From DATJIG01 sp035493495 (GTDB lineage: Bacteria; Pseudomonadota; Alphaproteobacteria; SMXQ01), in assembly GCA_035493495.1 (NCBI GenBank), contig DATJIG010000074.1, positions 16,554 to 80,553 of the forward strand: DNA of 64,000 nt, written 5' to 3'. This document shows positions 1-9,348 of the stretch, one piece after another. Under the pieces are notes generated by a model. The model saw only the letters and a list, made by a program, of their open reading frames with translations, did not search any database and was not told the origin of the DNA. Numbering within the stretch: position 1 is the first letter of the stretch; each line of letters begins with the position of its first letter. The position numbers and the translations under genes are program-made.

Positions 1-1704
1 GCGGGCGTAGGGCCGTGGCTGGTCGCGATTTTGGTCCTGCTGGCGGTGATCACGCCGCTGCTGTTCCTCATCCTCGGCAGCTTCTCGATCGACAAGCTGC
101 CCAACGACTTTTCCCTCAGCCGGGTCAGCCTCGACAACTATCGCAAGGTCTGGCTCGACCCGGACACTTACGCGGTGGTGTTGAATACCGTCATCTACGT
201 CATCGGTGCGACGACGATCGGAATCAGCGTCGCCGCCACGCTGGCATGGCTGGTCGAGCGCACCAACATTCCCGGCAAGGCCTGGATCTACGCCGGCGTG
301 CCGATGATCCTCGTCATGCCGGGCATGCTGCAGGCGATGGCCTATGTGCTGCTGCTGTCGCCGCGCATCGGCTTCATCAACAAGCTGATCGGGTCGTTTG
401 GGCTAGGCCCGCTTAACATCTATTCGCTCACCGGCATGATCTTCATGGAGGGGCTGCGGCTGGTGCCGACGGCGTTCCTGATGCTCGTGCCGCTGTTGCG
501 GTCGATGGATCCGACGCTGGAGGAGGCGGCGGCGATCTCCGGCGCCAGGCCGGTGTCGATGCTGCGCAAGATCACGCTGCGGCTGGTGATGCCGGGGCTG
601 ATCGCGGTGGCGATCTATCAGACGATGACCGCGCTCGAGGCGTTCGAGATCCCTGGCATCCTCGGGTTGCCGGGGCGGGTCTACGTGTTCTCGACGCGGG
701 TGTACTCGATCGTCAATGCGACCGACGGCATTCCGAACTACGGCGAGGCCAACGCCCTGTCGGTCGTCTACATCCTGTTCGCGCTCACGGCGACGTACTT
801 CTATGCCCGGGTCATCGCCCGCTCCGAGCGCTACAGCATCGTCAGCGGCAAGGCGTACCGGCCGCGCGAAATTGATCTCGGGGCCCTGCGCTGGCCGGCG
901 GTAGGCTTCGTCGTCGCGTTCCTCCTCATCTCGGCGATCCTTCCGCTCATCGCGCTGCTCTACATTTCCTTCCTGCCGTACGTGCAGCAGCCTTCGGCGG
1001 CGGCGTTCCGGGCGATGTCGCTGGTGAACTACCAGTCGCTGTTCGAATCCGACCGCATCGGCAAGACGCTGCACAACACGGCGATCCTGGTCATCGCCAC
1101 ATCGACGCTGACGCTGATCGTGTCGGTGATCGTCTCGATGGTGGTCGTCCGCTCGAAGTTCTGGGGACGGCGCATCCTGGATCAGCTCGCCTTCGTGCCG
1201 CACGCGATTCCCGGCATCGTCATGGGCATCGCGTTCCTGTGGCTGTTCCTCAAGGGTCGTAGCCTCGGCGTCGATCTGTTCGGGACGGTGTGGGCGGTGG
1301 TGATCGCCTTCACCGTCAACTTCCTCGCTTATGGGACCCGCGCGATGAATGCGGCCATCCTGCAGGTCCACAAGGACCTGGAGGAAGCGGCCCACGTCTC
1401 CGGCGCGCCGCGCTGGCGCACGATGCGGCGCATCTTCATCCCGCTGCTGATGCCGAGCCTGGTCGGAGTCTGGATCTACTCGATGCTCCAGTCGGTGCGG
1501 CAGGCGGGCATGCCGCTGATGCTGACCGAAGGAAGCAAGAACGAAGTGTTGTCGGTGCTGGTGTGGCGGCTCTGGAATCAGGGCGAGATCGGCGTGGTCG
1601 GGGCGCTGGGCTCGATCCTGATCGTTATCATGTTGATGCTGACGCTGGTCATTCGTGCGCTGGGCTTCCGCCGCGGAACGGCCGTCCAGCAAACCGCGCA
1701 CTGA
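1..1704 (+). CDS. ABC transporter permease with two fused membrane domains (5' end outside window)
   Basis: This is the inner-membrane permease of an ABC importer of the Fe3+/thiamine/polyamine class. The reading frame is open from base 1, so the N-terminus is missing; 567 residues are visible. There are two six-helix-type permease halves. Each carries an EAA loop that docks the ATPase: EEAAAISGARP near residue 174 and EEAAHVSGAPRW near residue 461, and each is followed by a conserved MPGL or MPSL. Fused two-domain permeases are typical of the AfuB/FbpB/ThiP group. No ATPase or binding protein is seen downstream, so partners probably lie upstream of the window. The Rieske oxygenase gene begins 26 bases after the stop. 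The substrate cannot be told from sequence. Confidence 0.9.
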   Translation, partial: AGVGPWLVAILVLLAVITPLLFLILGSFSIDKLPNDFSLSRVSLDNYRKVWLDPDTYAVVLNTVIYVIGATTIGISVAATLAWLVERTNIPGKAWIYAGVPMILVMPGMLQAMAYVLLLSPRIGFINKLIGSFGLGPLNIYSLTGMIFMEGLRLVPTAFLMLVPLLRSMDPTLEEAAAISGARPVSMLRKITLRLVMPGLIAVAIYQTMTALEAFEIPGILGLPGRVYVFSTRVYSIVNATDGIPNYGEANALSVVYILFALTATYFYARVIARSERYSIVSGKAYRPREIDLGALRWPAVGFVVAFLLISAILPLIALLYISFLPYVQQPSAAAFRAMSLVNYQSLFESDRIGKTLHNTAILVIATSTLTLIVSVIVSMVVVRSKFWGRRILDQLAFVPHAIPGIVMGIAFLWLFLKGRSLGVDLFGTVWAVVIAFTVNFLAYGTRAMNAAILQVHKDLEEAAHVSGAPRWRTMRRIFIPLLMPSLVGVWIYSMLQSVRQAGMPLMLTEGSKNEVLSVLVWRLWNQGEIGVVGALGSILIVIMLMLTLVIRALGFRRGTAVQQTAH

Positions 1705-1730
1705 CAGTAGGGATACGGGAGGCTCAGGCC

Positions 1731-2837
1731 ATGACACCCGAAGAAAACAGGCTGCTGACGCAGGTGGGGCCGGGGACGCCGTGCGGCACGCTGTTGCGGC
1801 ACTACTGGTGGCCGGTCGGCTTCTCCGAGCAGCTCGGCGCGACACCGCAGGAAGTGGGAATCCTCGGCGAGGACCTCGTGCTGTACCGGCAGGGCGAGAA
1901 GGCGGCACTTGTGGCCCGCGCCTGTGCCCATCGTGGCGCGTCGCTGGCATTGGGACGGGCCGAGAGCGACGGCCTGCGCTGCTGCTATCACGGCTGGAAG
2001 TTCAATGCCGAGGGCCAGTGCATCGACATGCCGGCGGAGCCGCCGGAGTCCCGTCTCCGCAACGACGTCCGCATCGCGGCTTATCCCACGTACGAAGTCT
2101 CCGGGCTGATCTTCGCCTATCTCGGTGAGGCGCCAGCCCCGGCATTCCCGCGCTACGACCTGCTGTTCGAGGAGGGGATGCACCGCGTCCTGCACGCGAC
2201 CTTCGATCACTGCAACTGGCTGCAGCGCGCGGAGAACTCCGTCGATCAGCTCCACGCCACCGTGCTGCACGCGGCGGGCTATCCCGAGCTCGCGCTCAAG
2301 CGGACGAAAGTCGACTGGACGCGGACGCCCTATGGCATTCGCGCGCAGTACGACGTGGATGGCCAGGGCAAGGTCTCGCATTTCGTGTTCCCGTCGAGCA
2401 ACCGCTACTTCGGCGCGCGGGTCGGCGAAGGGAGCAGCCACAACTTCCACATCCGCGTTCCTCGCGATGACGAGACGACGATCACCTACGGGATCCGTGC
2501 CTACCGGGCGGCCGATGGCAACGCCGGGGTCACGATGCGCGGCCTGAGCGACAAGCCGCGCGGCGTGTACGCGCGCGTCGAGGATGGCTGGTGGGGCATC
2601 GCGTCGAACGAGCAGGACCGCGCGGCGCAGGAAAGCCAGGGCATCATCGCCGACCGCAGCCGCGAGATCCTCGGCACGTCCGACGCCGGCGTCGTCATGT
2701 TCAGACGCATGCTGCGCGACGCCATCGCCGCGGTCGCGCGCGGCGAGGAGCCGCCCGGCGTCGTTCGCCAGAACGTCGAGCGGATGATCCGCTTCGATGC
2801 CAGCCAGACTCGCGATGGAGACCGCCTCAGTGCCTGA
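1731..2837 (+). CDS. Rieske 2Fe-2S aromatic ring-hydroxylating oxygenase, large subunit
   Basis: A 368-residue terminal oxygenase of the phthalate dioxygenase type. The Rieske cluster ligands are C65-x-H67 and C84-x2-H87 (in CAHR and CCYHGW). The mononuclear iron site follows in the motif ENSVDQLHATVLH, which supplies the bridging Asp and two His. Such enzymes use electrons from a separate reductase to hydroxylate or demethylate aromatic substrates in the cytoplasm. No ferredoxin reductase gene is nearby. The ATG at 1731 is preceded by a purine-rich GGGAGG, and longer in-frame extensions run into the permease gene. The stop overlaps the start of the UbiD-like gene, so the two are probably co-translated. 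The substrate is unknown. Confidence 0.92.
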   Translation: MTPEENRLLTQVGPGTPCGTLLRHYWWPVGFSEQLGATPQEVGILGEDLVLYRQGEKAALVARACAHRGASLALGRAESDGLRCCYHGWKFNAEGQCIDMPAEPPESRLRNDVRIAAYPTYEVSGLIFAYLGEAPAPAFPRYDLLFEEGMHRVLHATFDHCNWLQRAENSVDQLHATVLHAAGYPELALKRTKVDWTRTPYGIRAQYDVDGQGKVSHFVFPSSNRYFGARVGEGSSHNFHIRVPRDDETTITYGIRAYRAADGNAGVTMRGLSDKPRGVYARVEDGWWGIASNEQDRAAQESQGIIADRSREILGTSDAGVVMFRRMLRDAIAAVARGEEPPGVVRQNVERMIRFDASQTRDGDRLSA

Positions 2838-4470
2838 CGCCGGCCACCCTCACCCGGGAACGACGAAGAAGGCGGCGCGCTGGACGGTCGGTCCGATTCG
2901 CGATCTGCGGGACTGGCTCGCCCGGGCCCAGGCGATCGGCGAGCTGCTTACCGTCGACAAGGCGGTCGACGTCGAGGAGGAGATGAGCGCGATTTCGTAC
3001 CTGGTCGCGCGCCGGACGCCATCGCCGGCGGTGCTGTTCACCAAGGCCAAGGGCTTCGACAAGGGCCCGGTCAATCTGCGCCATCTGTGGAATATCTATG
3101 GGCCGAGCGTCCGGCGCATCGCGCTGTCGCTCGAGGAGCCGCCCGACACGCCGACGATCGAGCTCATCAGTCGCACCAAGGACAAGATGAAGCGGCGGCT
3201 CGCGCCGCGCGAGGTGAAGGCGTCGCAGGCCTCGGTCTACGAGAACACGATTCCTGCCGGCAAGGTCGATCTCCGCAAGCTGGCGATACCGCGGCACTGG
3301 CCGCTCGACGGCGGGCTGTACGCCGGCACCGGGGACGCGGTGATCACGCGCGATCCGGACACCGGCTACCTTAACGTCGGCACCTACCGGATGATGGTTC
3401 AGGACGGCAACCACACCGGCCTTTACCTGTCGCCGGGCAAGGACGCCCGCTTGCACATCACGCGTGCCTGGGCGAAAGGTGAGGCGCTGCCGGTCGTCGC
3501 CTGCTGGGGCGTCGATCCGCTGTTCATGCTGGTCGGCTCGCAGGCGTTTGCCAAGAACGTTTCCGAGTTCGAGTTCGCGGGCGGGATCAAGGGCGAGCCC
3601 GTACGCCTGGTGAAGGCGACGCAAAGCGACCTGCTGTTCCCGGCCGACGCCGAGTTCGTGGTGGAAGGGGTCATTCGCCCCAATGCGATGAAGGCGGAGG
3701 GCCCATTCGGCGAATTCACCGGCTACTACGGGAAGCCCGAAGCGCTATGTCCGCTGGTGGAGATCACCGCGATCCATCACCGCAACGACCCGATCCTCAC
3801 CAACGCGCTGATGGCCGATTATCCGTCGTGCGAGCAGAGCGGGTTTTTTTCGATCCTGCGCGGGGCCAAGATCTGGGATGACCTCGAGAAACTCGGCGTG
3901 CCGGGTGTGCGCGGCGTCTATTCGCATCCGGCGGCGGCCGGAGGCTTCGGCATGACCATCATCTCGCTCGAGCAACAGTACGCTGGGCATGCTTCTCAGG
4001 TGTTGTCGCTGGCGGCACAGGTCCCGGGCGGCGCTTACTACACGAAGTGGATCGTCGCCGTCGACGAGGACATCGACCCCACGGATATGGATCAGGTGCT
4101 GTGGGCGATGGCGACGCGCTGCCACCCGAGCGCCGACATCGACATCCTGCGCAGCACGTGGTCGACCGGCCTCGATCCCACGCAGAATCCGCCCGAGGTT
4201 CGGCCCTACGGCTCCAAGGCGCTGATCAACGCCTGCATGGAGCACCGCTACCTGCCGACGTTCTCGAAGCGGACCAAGTTGCGCCGTTCGATCTACGACG
4301 CCGTCGCCGGGCGATGGGGCGAGCTCGGCCTGCCGGGATCGGTCCCGCGCATTCTCGCGTTCGAAGACGATCGCAATGGCAAGGCCCCGAAGACCGTCTA
4401 CCACGATGAGAAAGCGCTGCGGACCGCGCGCGATCTCGCGGGAGCGAAGCGGCGCAAGCCGCGCCGCTAG
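2830..4470 (+). CDS. UbiD-family decarboxylase (prenylated-FMN type)
   Basis: A 546-residue member of the UbiD family, which decarboxylates (or reversibly carboxylates) aromatic and alpha,beta-unsaturated acids with prenylated FMN. The family motif GPFGEFTGYYG, which contains a conserved Glu near the active site, lies near residue 295. I chose GTG at 2830 because GGAG sits 9 bases upstream and the start overlaps the oxygenase stop by 8 bases; ATG codons at 2797 and 2815 are alternatives. A UbiX-type prenyltransferase is not present in the window. The pairing with a Rieske oxygenase suggests hydroxylation and decarboxylation of one aromatic acid, which is inference. The next gene is convergent, 12 bases away. 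Confidence 0.9.
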   Translation: MPDAGHPHPGTTKKAARWTVGPIRDLRDWLARAQAIGELLTVDKAVDVEEEMSAISYLVARRTPSPAVLFTKAKGFDKGPVNLRHLWNIYGPSVRRIALSLEEPPDTPTIELISRTKDKMKRRLAPREVKASQASVYENTIPAGKVDLRKLAIPRHWPLDGGLYAGTGDAVITRDPDTGYLNVGTYRMMVQDGNHTGLYLSPGKDARLHITRAWAKGEALPVVACWGVDPLFMLVGSQAFAKNVSEFEFAGGIKGEPVRLVKATQSDLLFPADAEFVVEGVIRPNAMKAEGPFGEFTGYYGKPEALCPLVEITAIHHRNDPILTNALMADYPSCEQSGFFSILRGAKIWDDLEKLGVPGVRGVYSHPAAAGGFGMTIISLEQQYAGHASQVLSLAAQVPGGAYYTKWIVAVDEDIDPTDMDQVLWAMATRCHPSADIDILRSTWSTGLDPTQNPPEVRPYGSKALINACMEHRYLPTFSKRTKLRRSIYDAVAGRWGELGLPGSVPRILAFEDDRNGKAPKTVYHDEKALRTARDLAGAKRRKPRR

Positions 4471-4482
4471 GTCGACCGCCGC

Positions 4483-5388
4483 TCAGTCCCAGGGCGCGTG
4501 ACGAAGCTGCTTCGAGATGAAGTCGACGAAGAGCTTCACCTTGCGCGGCTGCTCGTTGGCGTGGGGATAGAGCGCGCAGATCGGCAGATCGGGGATTTCG
4601 TAGTCCTGAAGGATGCGGACGAGGTGCCCGCTGCGGAGGTCGTCGGCGACCGCGAAGGTTGGCAGCAGGGCGATGCCGGCGCCGTCGAGCACCATGTAGC
4701 GCATGGTGATGGCGTTGCTCGGCGAGACCGGACCACTCACCTGGACCGTTTGCGGTCCCTGGGCGCCCTTGAAGAGCCAGCGCCCGTCGCCGAACCGTGT
4801 GTGGGTGACGAGGCAGCTGTGGTTCACCAGCTGGTCGGGGGCCGCGGGCGTTCCGGACCGCTGCAGATAGGCGGGGGACGCGCAGGCGATCCAGTGCAAG
4901 GTGCCGAGGCGGCGCAGATAGTGGGTCGAATCCTTCTTCAGGGAGAAGCGGATCGCGAGGTCGGCACCGAACTCCACCGGATCGAGCACGCGCTTGGTCG
5001 CGTCGGCGATGGTGAGCGAGACCTGCACGTCGGGGTAGGCCGCCATGAAGCCGGAGACCAGCTTGCCCATCTGCATGATGCCGAACGACATCGGCGACAG
5101 CACCTTGATCTCGCCACGGGCGTCGTGTTGCAGGCGGCGGATCTCGCGGTCCTCCTGCTGCATCTCGGCGAGGATGCGGTCGCAGAATTTGTAGTAGCGC
5201 CGGCCGATCTCGGTCACGCTCAGGCGCCGGGTGGTGCGGCTCAGGAGCTTGGCGCCCAGCGTCGCCTCGAGTCGCTGGACGCGCTTGGTAACCATTCCGG
5301 GAGAGATGCCGAGCTCGCTGGCGGCGCTGACGAAGTTGCCGTTCTTCACCACGCGGGCAAAGGCGTCCATCGCTTCGAGACGGTTCAT
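4483..5388 (-). CDS. LysR-family transcriptional regulator
   Basis: A 301-residue LysR-type regulator. The N-terminal winged helix-turn-helix begins MNRLEAMDAFARV and continues with a recognition segment around residues 15-50, followed by a periplasmic-binding-like effector domain. I chose the start at 5388 because the LysR fold begins there and GGGAGAG precedes it; the open frame upstream adds 33 residues that look like promoter DNA. It is divergent from the phytanoyl-CoA-dioxygenase-like gene, so it likely controls that gene and the receptor after it. A 6-bp inverted repeat lies in the shared gap at 5424-5440. The effector is unknown. Confidence 0.93.
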   Translation of the reverse strand: MNRLEAMDAFARVVKNGNFVSAASELGISPGMVTKRVQRLEATLGAKLLSRTTRRLSVTEIGRRYYKFCDRILAEMQQEDREIRRLQHDARGEIKVLSPMSFGIMQMGKLVSGFMAAYPDVQVSLTIADATKRVLDPVEFGADLAIRFSLKKDSTHYLRRLGTLHWIACASPAYLQRSGTPAAPDQLVNHSCLVTHTRFGDGRWLFKGAQGPQTVQVSGPVSPSNAITMRYMVLDGAGIALLPTFAVADDLRSGHLVRILQDYEIPDLPICALYPHANEQPRKVKLFVDFISKQLRHAPWD

Positions 5389-5423
5389 CAGGCTCTCCCC
5401 GCGCGCGGACGGCGCCGCGTCAA

Positions 5424-5440
5424 TTCTTTCATAAAAAGAA
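5424..5440. promoter_or_regulatory. Inverted repeat, candidate LysR-type operator
   Basis: TTCTTT, five bases, AAAGAA forms a perfect 6-bp inverted repeat in the AT-rich part of the gap between the divergent LysR and PhyH-like genes. LysR regulators usually bind AT-rich dyads in such divergent gaps. The role is inferred from position only. Confidence 0.4.
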
Positions 5441-5524
5441 ATTATCTTTTTCCGTTCCGCTGCGCCAGCGAGGAGCGATGCTGTCACAATGCGCCGATCA
5501 CCGAGTGCGCAGGAACAAGCTCAG

Positions 5525-6352
5525 ATGCCCAAGGCCCTGACCAGCGAGCAGGTCGACCATTACAACACCAACGGATTCCTCTTTCCGGTCGAGGCGTACA
5601 CGTCGGCGGAGGCCGCGGCGCTGTATCGCCGCTATGCCGAGACGGAAGAGAAGGCGGGCGAGGAATTGCAGAAGCGGTTCCGGGTCAAGGCACACCTGCC
5701 GTTTCCGTGGCTGTGCGACATCATCCGTCATCCCAAATTGCTCGACGCGGTCGAGGACATCCTTGGGCCGAACATCCTCTGCTGGGGCTCCTCGTTCTTT
5801 TCCAAGAACGCCCACGACCCGCGCTACATCTCGTGGCACACCGACAGCTTCTATTACGGCCTGCGGCCGCCGGAGACGCTCTCGGCTTGGGTCGCCTTCA
5901 ACGATTCGTCAATCGAGGCCGGGTGCGTGCAGTACATCCCCGGAAGCCACAAGGTGACCGCCGTCCACGAGTTCAAGCCGCACCCCAACAACCTCGCCGG
6001 CAACGGCCAGAGCGTGATCGGCGTCGAAGAATCGAAGGCGGTGCATGCGGTGCTGAAGGCGGGGCAGGCGGTGTTCCACCACGAAAGCGTGGTCCACGGC
6101 TCAGGCCCGAACAATGCCGACCACCCGCGTGTCGGCTTCGTCATCCACTACATCGCGCCGCATGTCCGTGAAACGCGCATCGAGGGCGCGATGGCCATGC
6201 TGGTGCGCGGGCGGGATACGCACGGATACTGGACGCCCGAACCGGAACCGAAAGTGGACTTCGATCCGCACTGCATCGATGTCATGATGAAGACGCGGGC
6301 GCTGTTCAAGGAAGCGACCAACAACAAAGTGGCCCAGGGCATAGCCACCTAG
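5525..6352 (+). CDS. Phytanoyl-CoA dioxygenase (PhyH)-family Fe(II) oxygenase
   Basis: A 275-residue cupin-fold oxygenase of the PhyH family, which uses Fe(II) and 2-oxoglutarate to hydroxylate small molecules. The iron ligands are H105-x-D107 in SWHTD and H191 in VVHGSG; R202 in HPRVGF is placed to bind 2-oxoglutarate. I chose ATG 5525 because the conserved fold starts at once and AGGAA lies upstream; ATG 5489 is possible. It is the first gene right of a divergent LysR gene, and a Bug-type receptor gene begins 21 bases after its stop. Substrates in this family are diverse, so none is assigned. Confidence 0.88.
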   Translation: MPKALTSEQVDHYNTNGFLFPVEAYTSAEAAALYRRYAETEEKAGEELQKRFRVKAHLPFPWLCDIIRHPKLLDAVEDILGPNILCWGSSFFSKNAHDPRYISWHTDSFYYGLRPPETLSAWVAFNDSSIEAGCVQYIPGSHKVTAVHEFKPHPNNLAGNGQSVIGVEESKAVHAVLKAGQAVFHHESVVHGSGPNNADHPRVGFVIHYIAPHVRETRIEGAMAMLVRGRDTHGYWTPEPEPKVDFDPHCIDVMMKTRALFKEATNNKVAQGIAT

Positions 6353-6373
6353 GGTCCGACAGGGAGAGCGAAG

Positions 6374-7423
6374 ATGGAGGCGTTTGCGCGCCGCTCGCTG
6401 ATGGCCGCGGCCTGGATCGCGTGCGCGACGTGGCCGATTGCGGCTGCGGCGGACACGGTCGAGGACTTCTACCGCGACAAGACGATCAGCCTCTACATCG
6501 GCTACGCGGCCGGCGGTGGCTACGATCAGTATGGCCGGCTGTTGGCGCGCCACATGGGCCAGTACATTCCCGGCAAGCCGACGATCCTGCCGAAGAATAT
6601 GCCGGGCGCCGGCTCGCTCAATGCCATCAACAACGTCTACAACGTCGCGCCCAAGGACGGGACGTCGATCGCGACCTTCGGGCCGGAGGTCGCGTTCGAG
6701 CCGCTGCGCGGTGGCGAGGGCGTGAAGTTCGACACGTTGAAATTCAACTGGATCGGGTCGATGAACCGGCAGGTCGGACTTGCGGTGATGTCGGCGCGTT
6801 CGGGAATCCGGACGATCCTCGACGCCCGCACCAAGCAGGTTAGCGTCGGCGCCTCTGGATCGGGCTCGCAATCGAACCTCAATCCGCAGGTCTACAACGC
6901 GTTCCTCGGCACGAAATTCAAGGTCATCACCGGCTATCCCGGCACCAAGGACATCACGCTCGCGGTGGAACGCGGCGAGCTCGACGGCATCGCCGGATGG
7001 AGCTGGGACAGCCTCAAGCTCGAGCGCCCCCAGTGGGCGACGAGCAAGGATGTCAATCTGGTGCTGCAGGTCTCGGACCGCCGCCATCCGGAAATTCCCG
7101 ACGTCCCGAACATCTACGACTACGTCGACAATCCGGACGACAAGGCGACGCTCGAGCTGATCTTCGGCCACCAGTTGCTGGGGCGGCCGTTCATGATGGC
7201 ACCGGGTGTGCCGCGCGAGCGAGTCGAGGCGGCGCGGTGGGCGTTCGACCGCACCATGAAGGATCCGAAGTTTCTTGCCGAGGCTGCGGCCATCCGCCTC
7301 GAGATCGACGCCGTCAGCGGCGAGGAGATCGAGGCCCACGTGAAGCGCATCTTCTCGATGCCGAAGGCGCTGATCGACAAGGCGGCGATGACGATCAAGG
7401 CCGCGACCGCGGGCAGCCAGTAG
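6374..7423 (+). CDS. Bug/TctC-type solute-binding protein (1 of 7)
   Basis: A 349-residue exported receptor of the tripartite tricarboxylate transporter type. It has a Sec signal peptide (basic start, hydrophobic core, cleavage probably after AAAA near residue 26) followed by the family pattern: GGGYDQYGRLLARH near residues 46-59, then NMPGAGSLNAINN. Bug proteins bind carboxylates and other small acids in the periplasm and normally work with TctA and TctB, neither of which is encoded in this window. GGGAGAG precedes the start. It sits between the PhyH-like enzyme and an SDR in what looks like one transcript. Confidence 0.9.
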   Translation: MEAFARRSLMAAAWIACATWPIAAAADTVEDFYRDKTISLYIGYAAGGGYDQYGRLLARHMGQYIPGKPTILPKNMPGAGSLNAINNVYNVAPKDGTSIATFGPEVAFEPLRGGEGVKFDTLKFNWIGSMNRQVGLAVMSARSGIRTILDARTKQVSVGASGSGSQSNLNPQVYNAFLGTKFKVITGYPGTKDITLAVERGELDGIAGWSWDSLKLERPQWATSKDVNLVLQVSDRRHPEIPDVPNIYDYVDNPDDKATLELIFGHQLLGRPFMMAPGVPRERVEAARWAFDRTMKDPKFLAEAAAIRLEIDAVSGEEIEAHVKRIFSMPKALIDKAAMTIKAATAGSQ

Positions 7424-7436
7424 GTTCAGTTCTCCG

Positions 7437-8276
7437 ATGTTGGCACAAGACATTCGACTCGATGACCGCGTGGCGCTCGTCACCGGCGGCGCCCGTGGAT
7501 TGGGCAAGGCGATGGCGGCGGGACTGCTGCGGGCCGGTGCCCGGGTGGTGGTCGCGGACGTCGACAACGACGCGTTGCTCGCGGCGTCGTCCGATCCGGA
7601 ATGGCGCCTCAGCAACGGGCGCGCGGTCGCCGTCGCGTGCGACATCACGCGCAGGATCGACTGCGAGCGCGCGGCAGAGCGGGCGCTCGAGGCGTTCGGG
7701 CGGCTCGACATCCTCGTCAACAACGCCGGACGCGGGCCCAATCACGTCACCAACTCCGCCGCAACCAAATCGCTGAAGTTCTGGGAGGCCGATCCCGAGC
7801 GCTGGGATGAGGTCATTCGCACCAACGTCGTCGGCACATTCCTGATGGCGCGCGCGGCCGCGCCCCACATGATCGCGGCGAAGTGGGGGCGCATCATCAA
7901 CGTGACGACGAGCCTGTCGACGATGCAGCGCAAGGCCAATTCACCCTACGGCGTGAGCAAGGCGGCGATTGAAGCCGAGACGTTGATCTGGGCCCAGGAC
8001 CTCGAGGGCACCGGGGTGACCATGAACACGCTGATTCCCGGAGGCGCGGCCGACACCGAGTTCGTCTCGCCGCCGACGCGGCAGGCGGCGCTCGCCGGCA
8101 AGGCCAAGCTGCTGCCGCCTTCGGTGATGATTCCACCGCTGCTGTGGCTGGCGTCACCGCTGTCCGACCGCGTGACCGGCGCGCGGTTCGTCGGCAAGCT
8201 GTGGGATGCGAACGAGCGTGTTGCCGAAGCCGCGGTTCGCGCGCGCGAAGCGCCGGTGCTGCGGCACGCCGACTGA
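7437..8276 (+). CDS. Short-chain dehydrogenase/reductase (SDR)
   Basis: A 279-residue classical SDR that oxidises alcohols or reduces ketones with NAD(P). The cofactor motif TGGARGLG is at residues 16-23, NNAG at 95-98, and the catalytic Ser159, Tyr171 and Lys175 (in YGVSK) are all present. D41 after the second strand suggests NAD preference, which is weak inference. The start codon has only a poor ribosome site, so translation may be coupled to the receptor gene 13 bases upstream. It lies between two Bug receptor genes and probably acts on an intermediate of the same pathway. Confidence 0.92.
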   Translation: MLAQDIRLDDRVALVTGGARGLGKAMAAGLLRAGARVVVADVDNDALLAASSDPEWRLSNGRAVAVACDITRRIDCERAAERALEAFGRLDILVNNAGRGPNHVTNSAATKSLKFWEADPERWDEVIRTNVVGTFLMARAAAPHMIAAKWGRIINVTTSLSTMQRKANSPYGVSKAAIEAETLIWAQDLEGTGVTMNTLIPGGAADTEFVSPPTRQAALAGKAKLLPPSVMIPPLLWLASPLSDRVTGARFVGKLWDANERVAEAAVRAREAPVLRHAD

Positions 8277-8289
8277 AGGGGAGAGCCAT

Positions 8290-9318
8290 ATGAAGATGCG
8301 CACGTTTCTCGGAGCCGTCGTCGCGTCGCTGATCGCGTCGGCCGCGGTCCACGCCCAGTCCCCCGATGCCTTCTACAAAGGGAAGCGCGTCACGATCGAA
8401 GTTGGATCGGCGGCGGGATCGGGGTACGACGCTTATGCTCGCCTCGTAGCACGCCACATGACCAACCATCTGCCGGGTAATCCGTCGGTGGTGGTGCAGA
8501 ACCTGCCGGGCGGCGGCGGCCTGACCTCGGCCAATCACCTCTACAACGTGGTTGCGCGCGACGGCACGACCATTGGCAGCGTCCAGCGTGGCCTGCTGAT
8601 CTCGCCGCTGATCATGCCGGACGGGGTCAAGTACGACGTGACGAAGTTCCGCTGGCTCGGCAGCACCAACGCCGAATCCGGCGTCGTGGCGGTCTGGCAC
8701 ACGGCGCCGTTCCAGACCATCTCCGACGTGATGCAGCACGAGATGGTGGTGGGAGGCTCGGGGCCTTACACCGACAGCGAGACGACGCCGCGCGCCTACA
8801 ACCGGATCCTCGGGACAAAGTTCAAGATCGTCAGCGGCTATGAATCGACGGCCCCGGTCCTGCTCGCGATGGAGCGTGGCGAGGTGCAGGGGATCGGCAA
8901 CTCGTCGTGGTCGAACTGGACGACGACCTACGCGCACTACCTGAAGGACAAGACCGTCCGGCTGCTGTTGCAGTCGGGACCGGACAAGAATCCCGATCTG
9001 CCCGACGTGCCGATGGCGATGTATCTGGCCAAGACCGAGGCCGACCGCCAGGCCCTCGATCTGCTGCTCGCGCCGAACAAGATCGGCCGCCCGTTCGTGG
9101 CACCGCCCGAGGTCCCGCAGGACCGCATCGCCGCCCTGCGCGCGGCATTCGACGCCACGGTCGCCGATCCCACACTTCGCGCCGAAGCGAAGGCGCAGAA
9201 CATGGACATCAGCCCGGTGACGGGCACGTACATCGAACAGACGGTCGCACGGCTGTACGCGCTGCCGGCCGCTGTCGTAAAGAGAGCCAGCGAGGCGATC
9301 CAGCCCGAACGCAAGTAG
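8290..9318 (+). CDS. Bug/TctC-type solute-binding protein (2 of 7)
   Basis: A 342-residue periplasmic receptor. The signal peptide is about 22 residues and ends in VHAQ; the mature protein begins PDAFYKGKRV, a start shared by most of this group. The GSGYDAYARLVARH and NLPGGGG motifs follow. I chose ATG 8290 because it gives a proper signal peptide and is preceded by GGGGAGAG; the open frame extends upstream into the SDR gene. No membrane partners are nearby. The amidohydrolase gene starts 30 bases downstream in the same direction. Confidence 0.9.
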   Translation: MKMRTFLGAVVASLIASAAVHAQSPDAFYKGKRVTIEVGSAAGSGYDAYARLVARHMTNHLPGNPSVVVQNLPGGGGLTSANHLYNVVARDGTTIGSVQRGLLISPLIMPDGVKYDVTKFRWLGSTNAESGVVAVWHTAPFQTISDVMQHEMVVGGSGPYTDSETTPRAYNRILGTKFKIVSGYESTAPVLLAMERGEVQGIGNSSWSNWTTTYAHYLKDKTVRLLLQSGPDKNPDLPDVPMAMYLAKTEADRQALDLLLAPNKIGRPFVAPPEVPQDRIAALRAAFDATVADPTLRAEAKAQNMDISPVTGTYIEQTVARLYALPAAVVKRASEAIQPERK

Positions 9319-9348
9319 CGGAAGCCTTTGAAAAGGACGGGAAGCACG

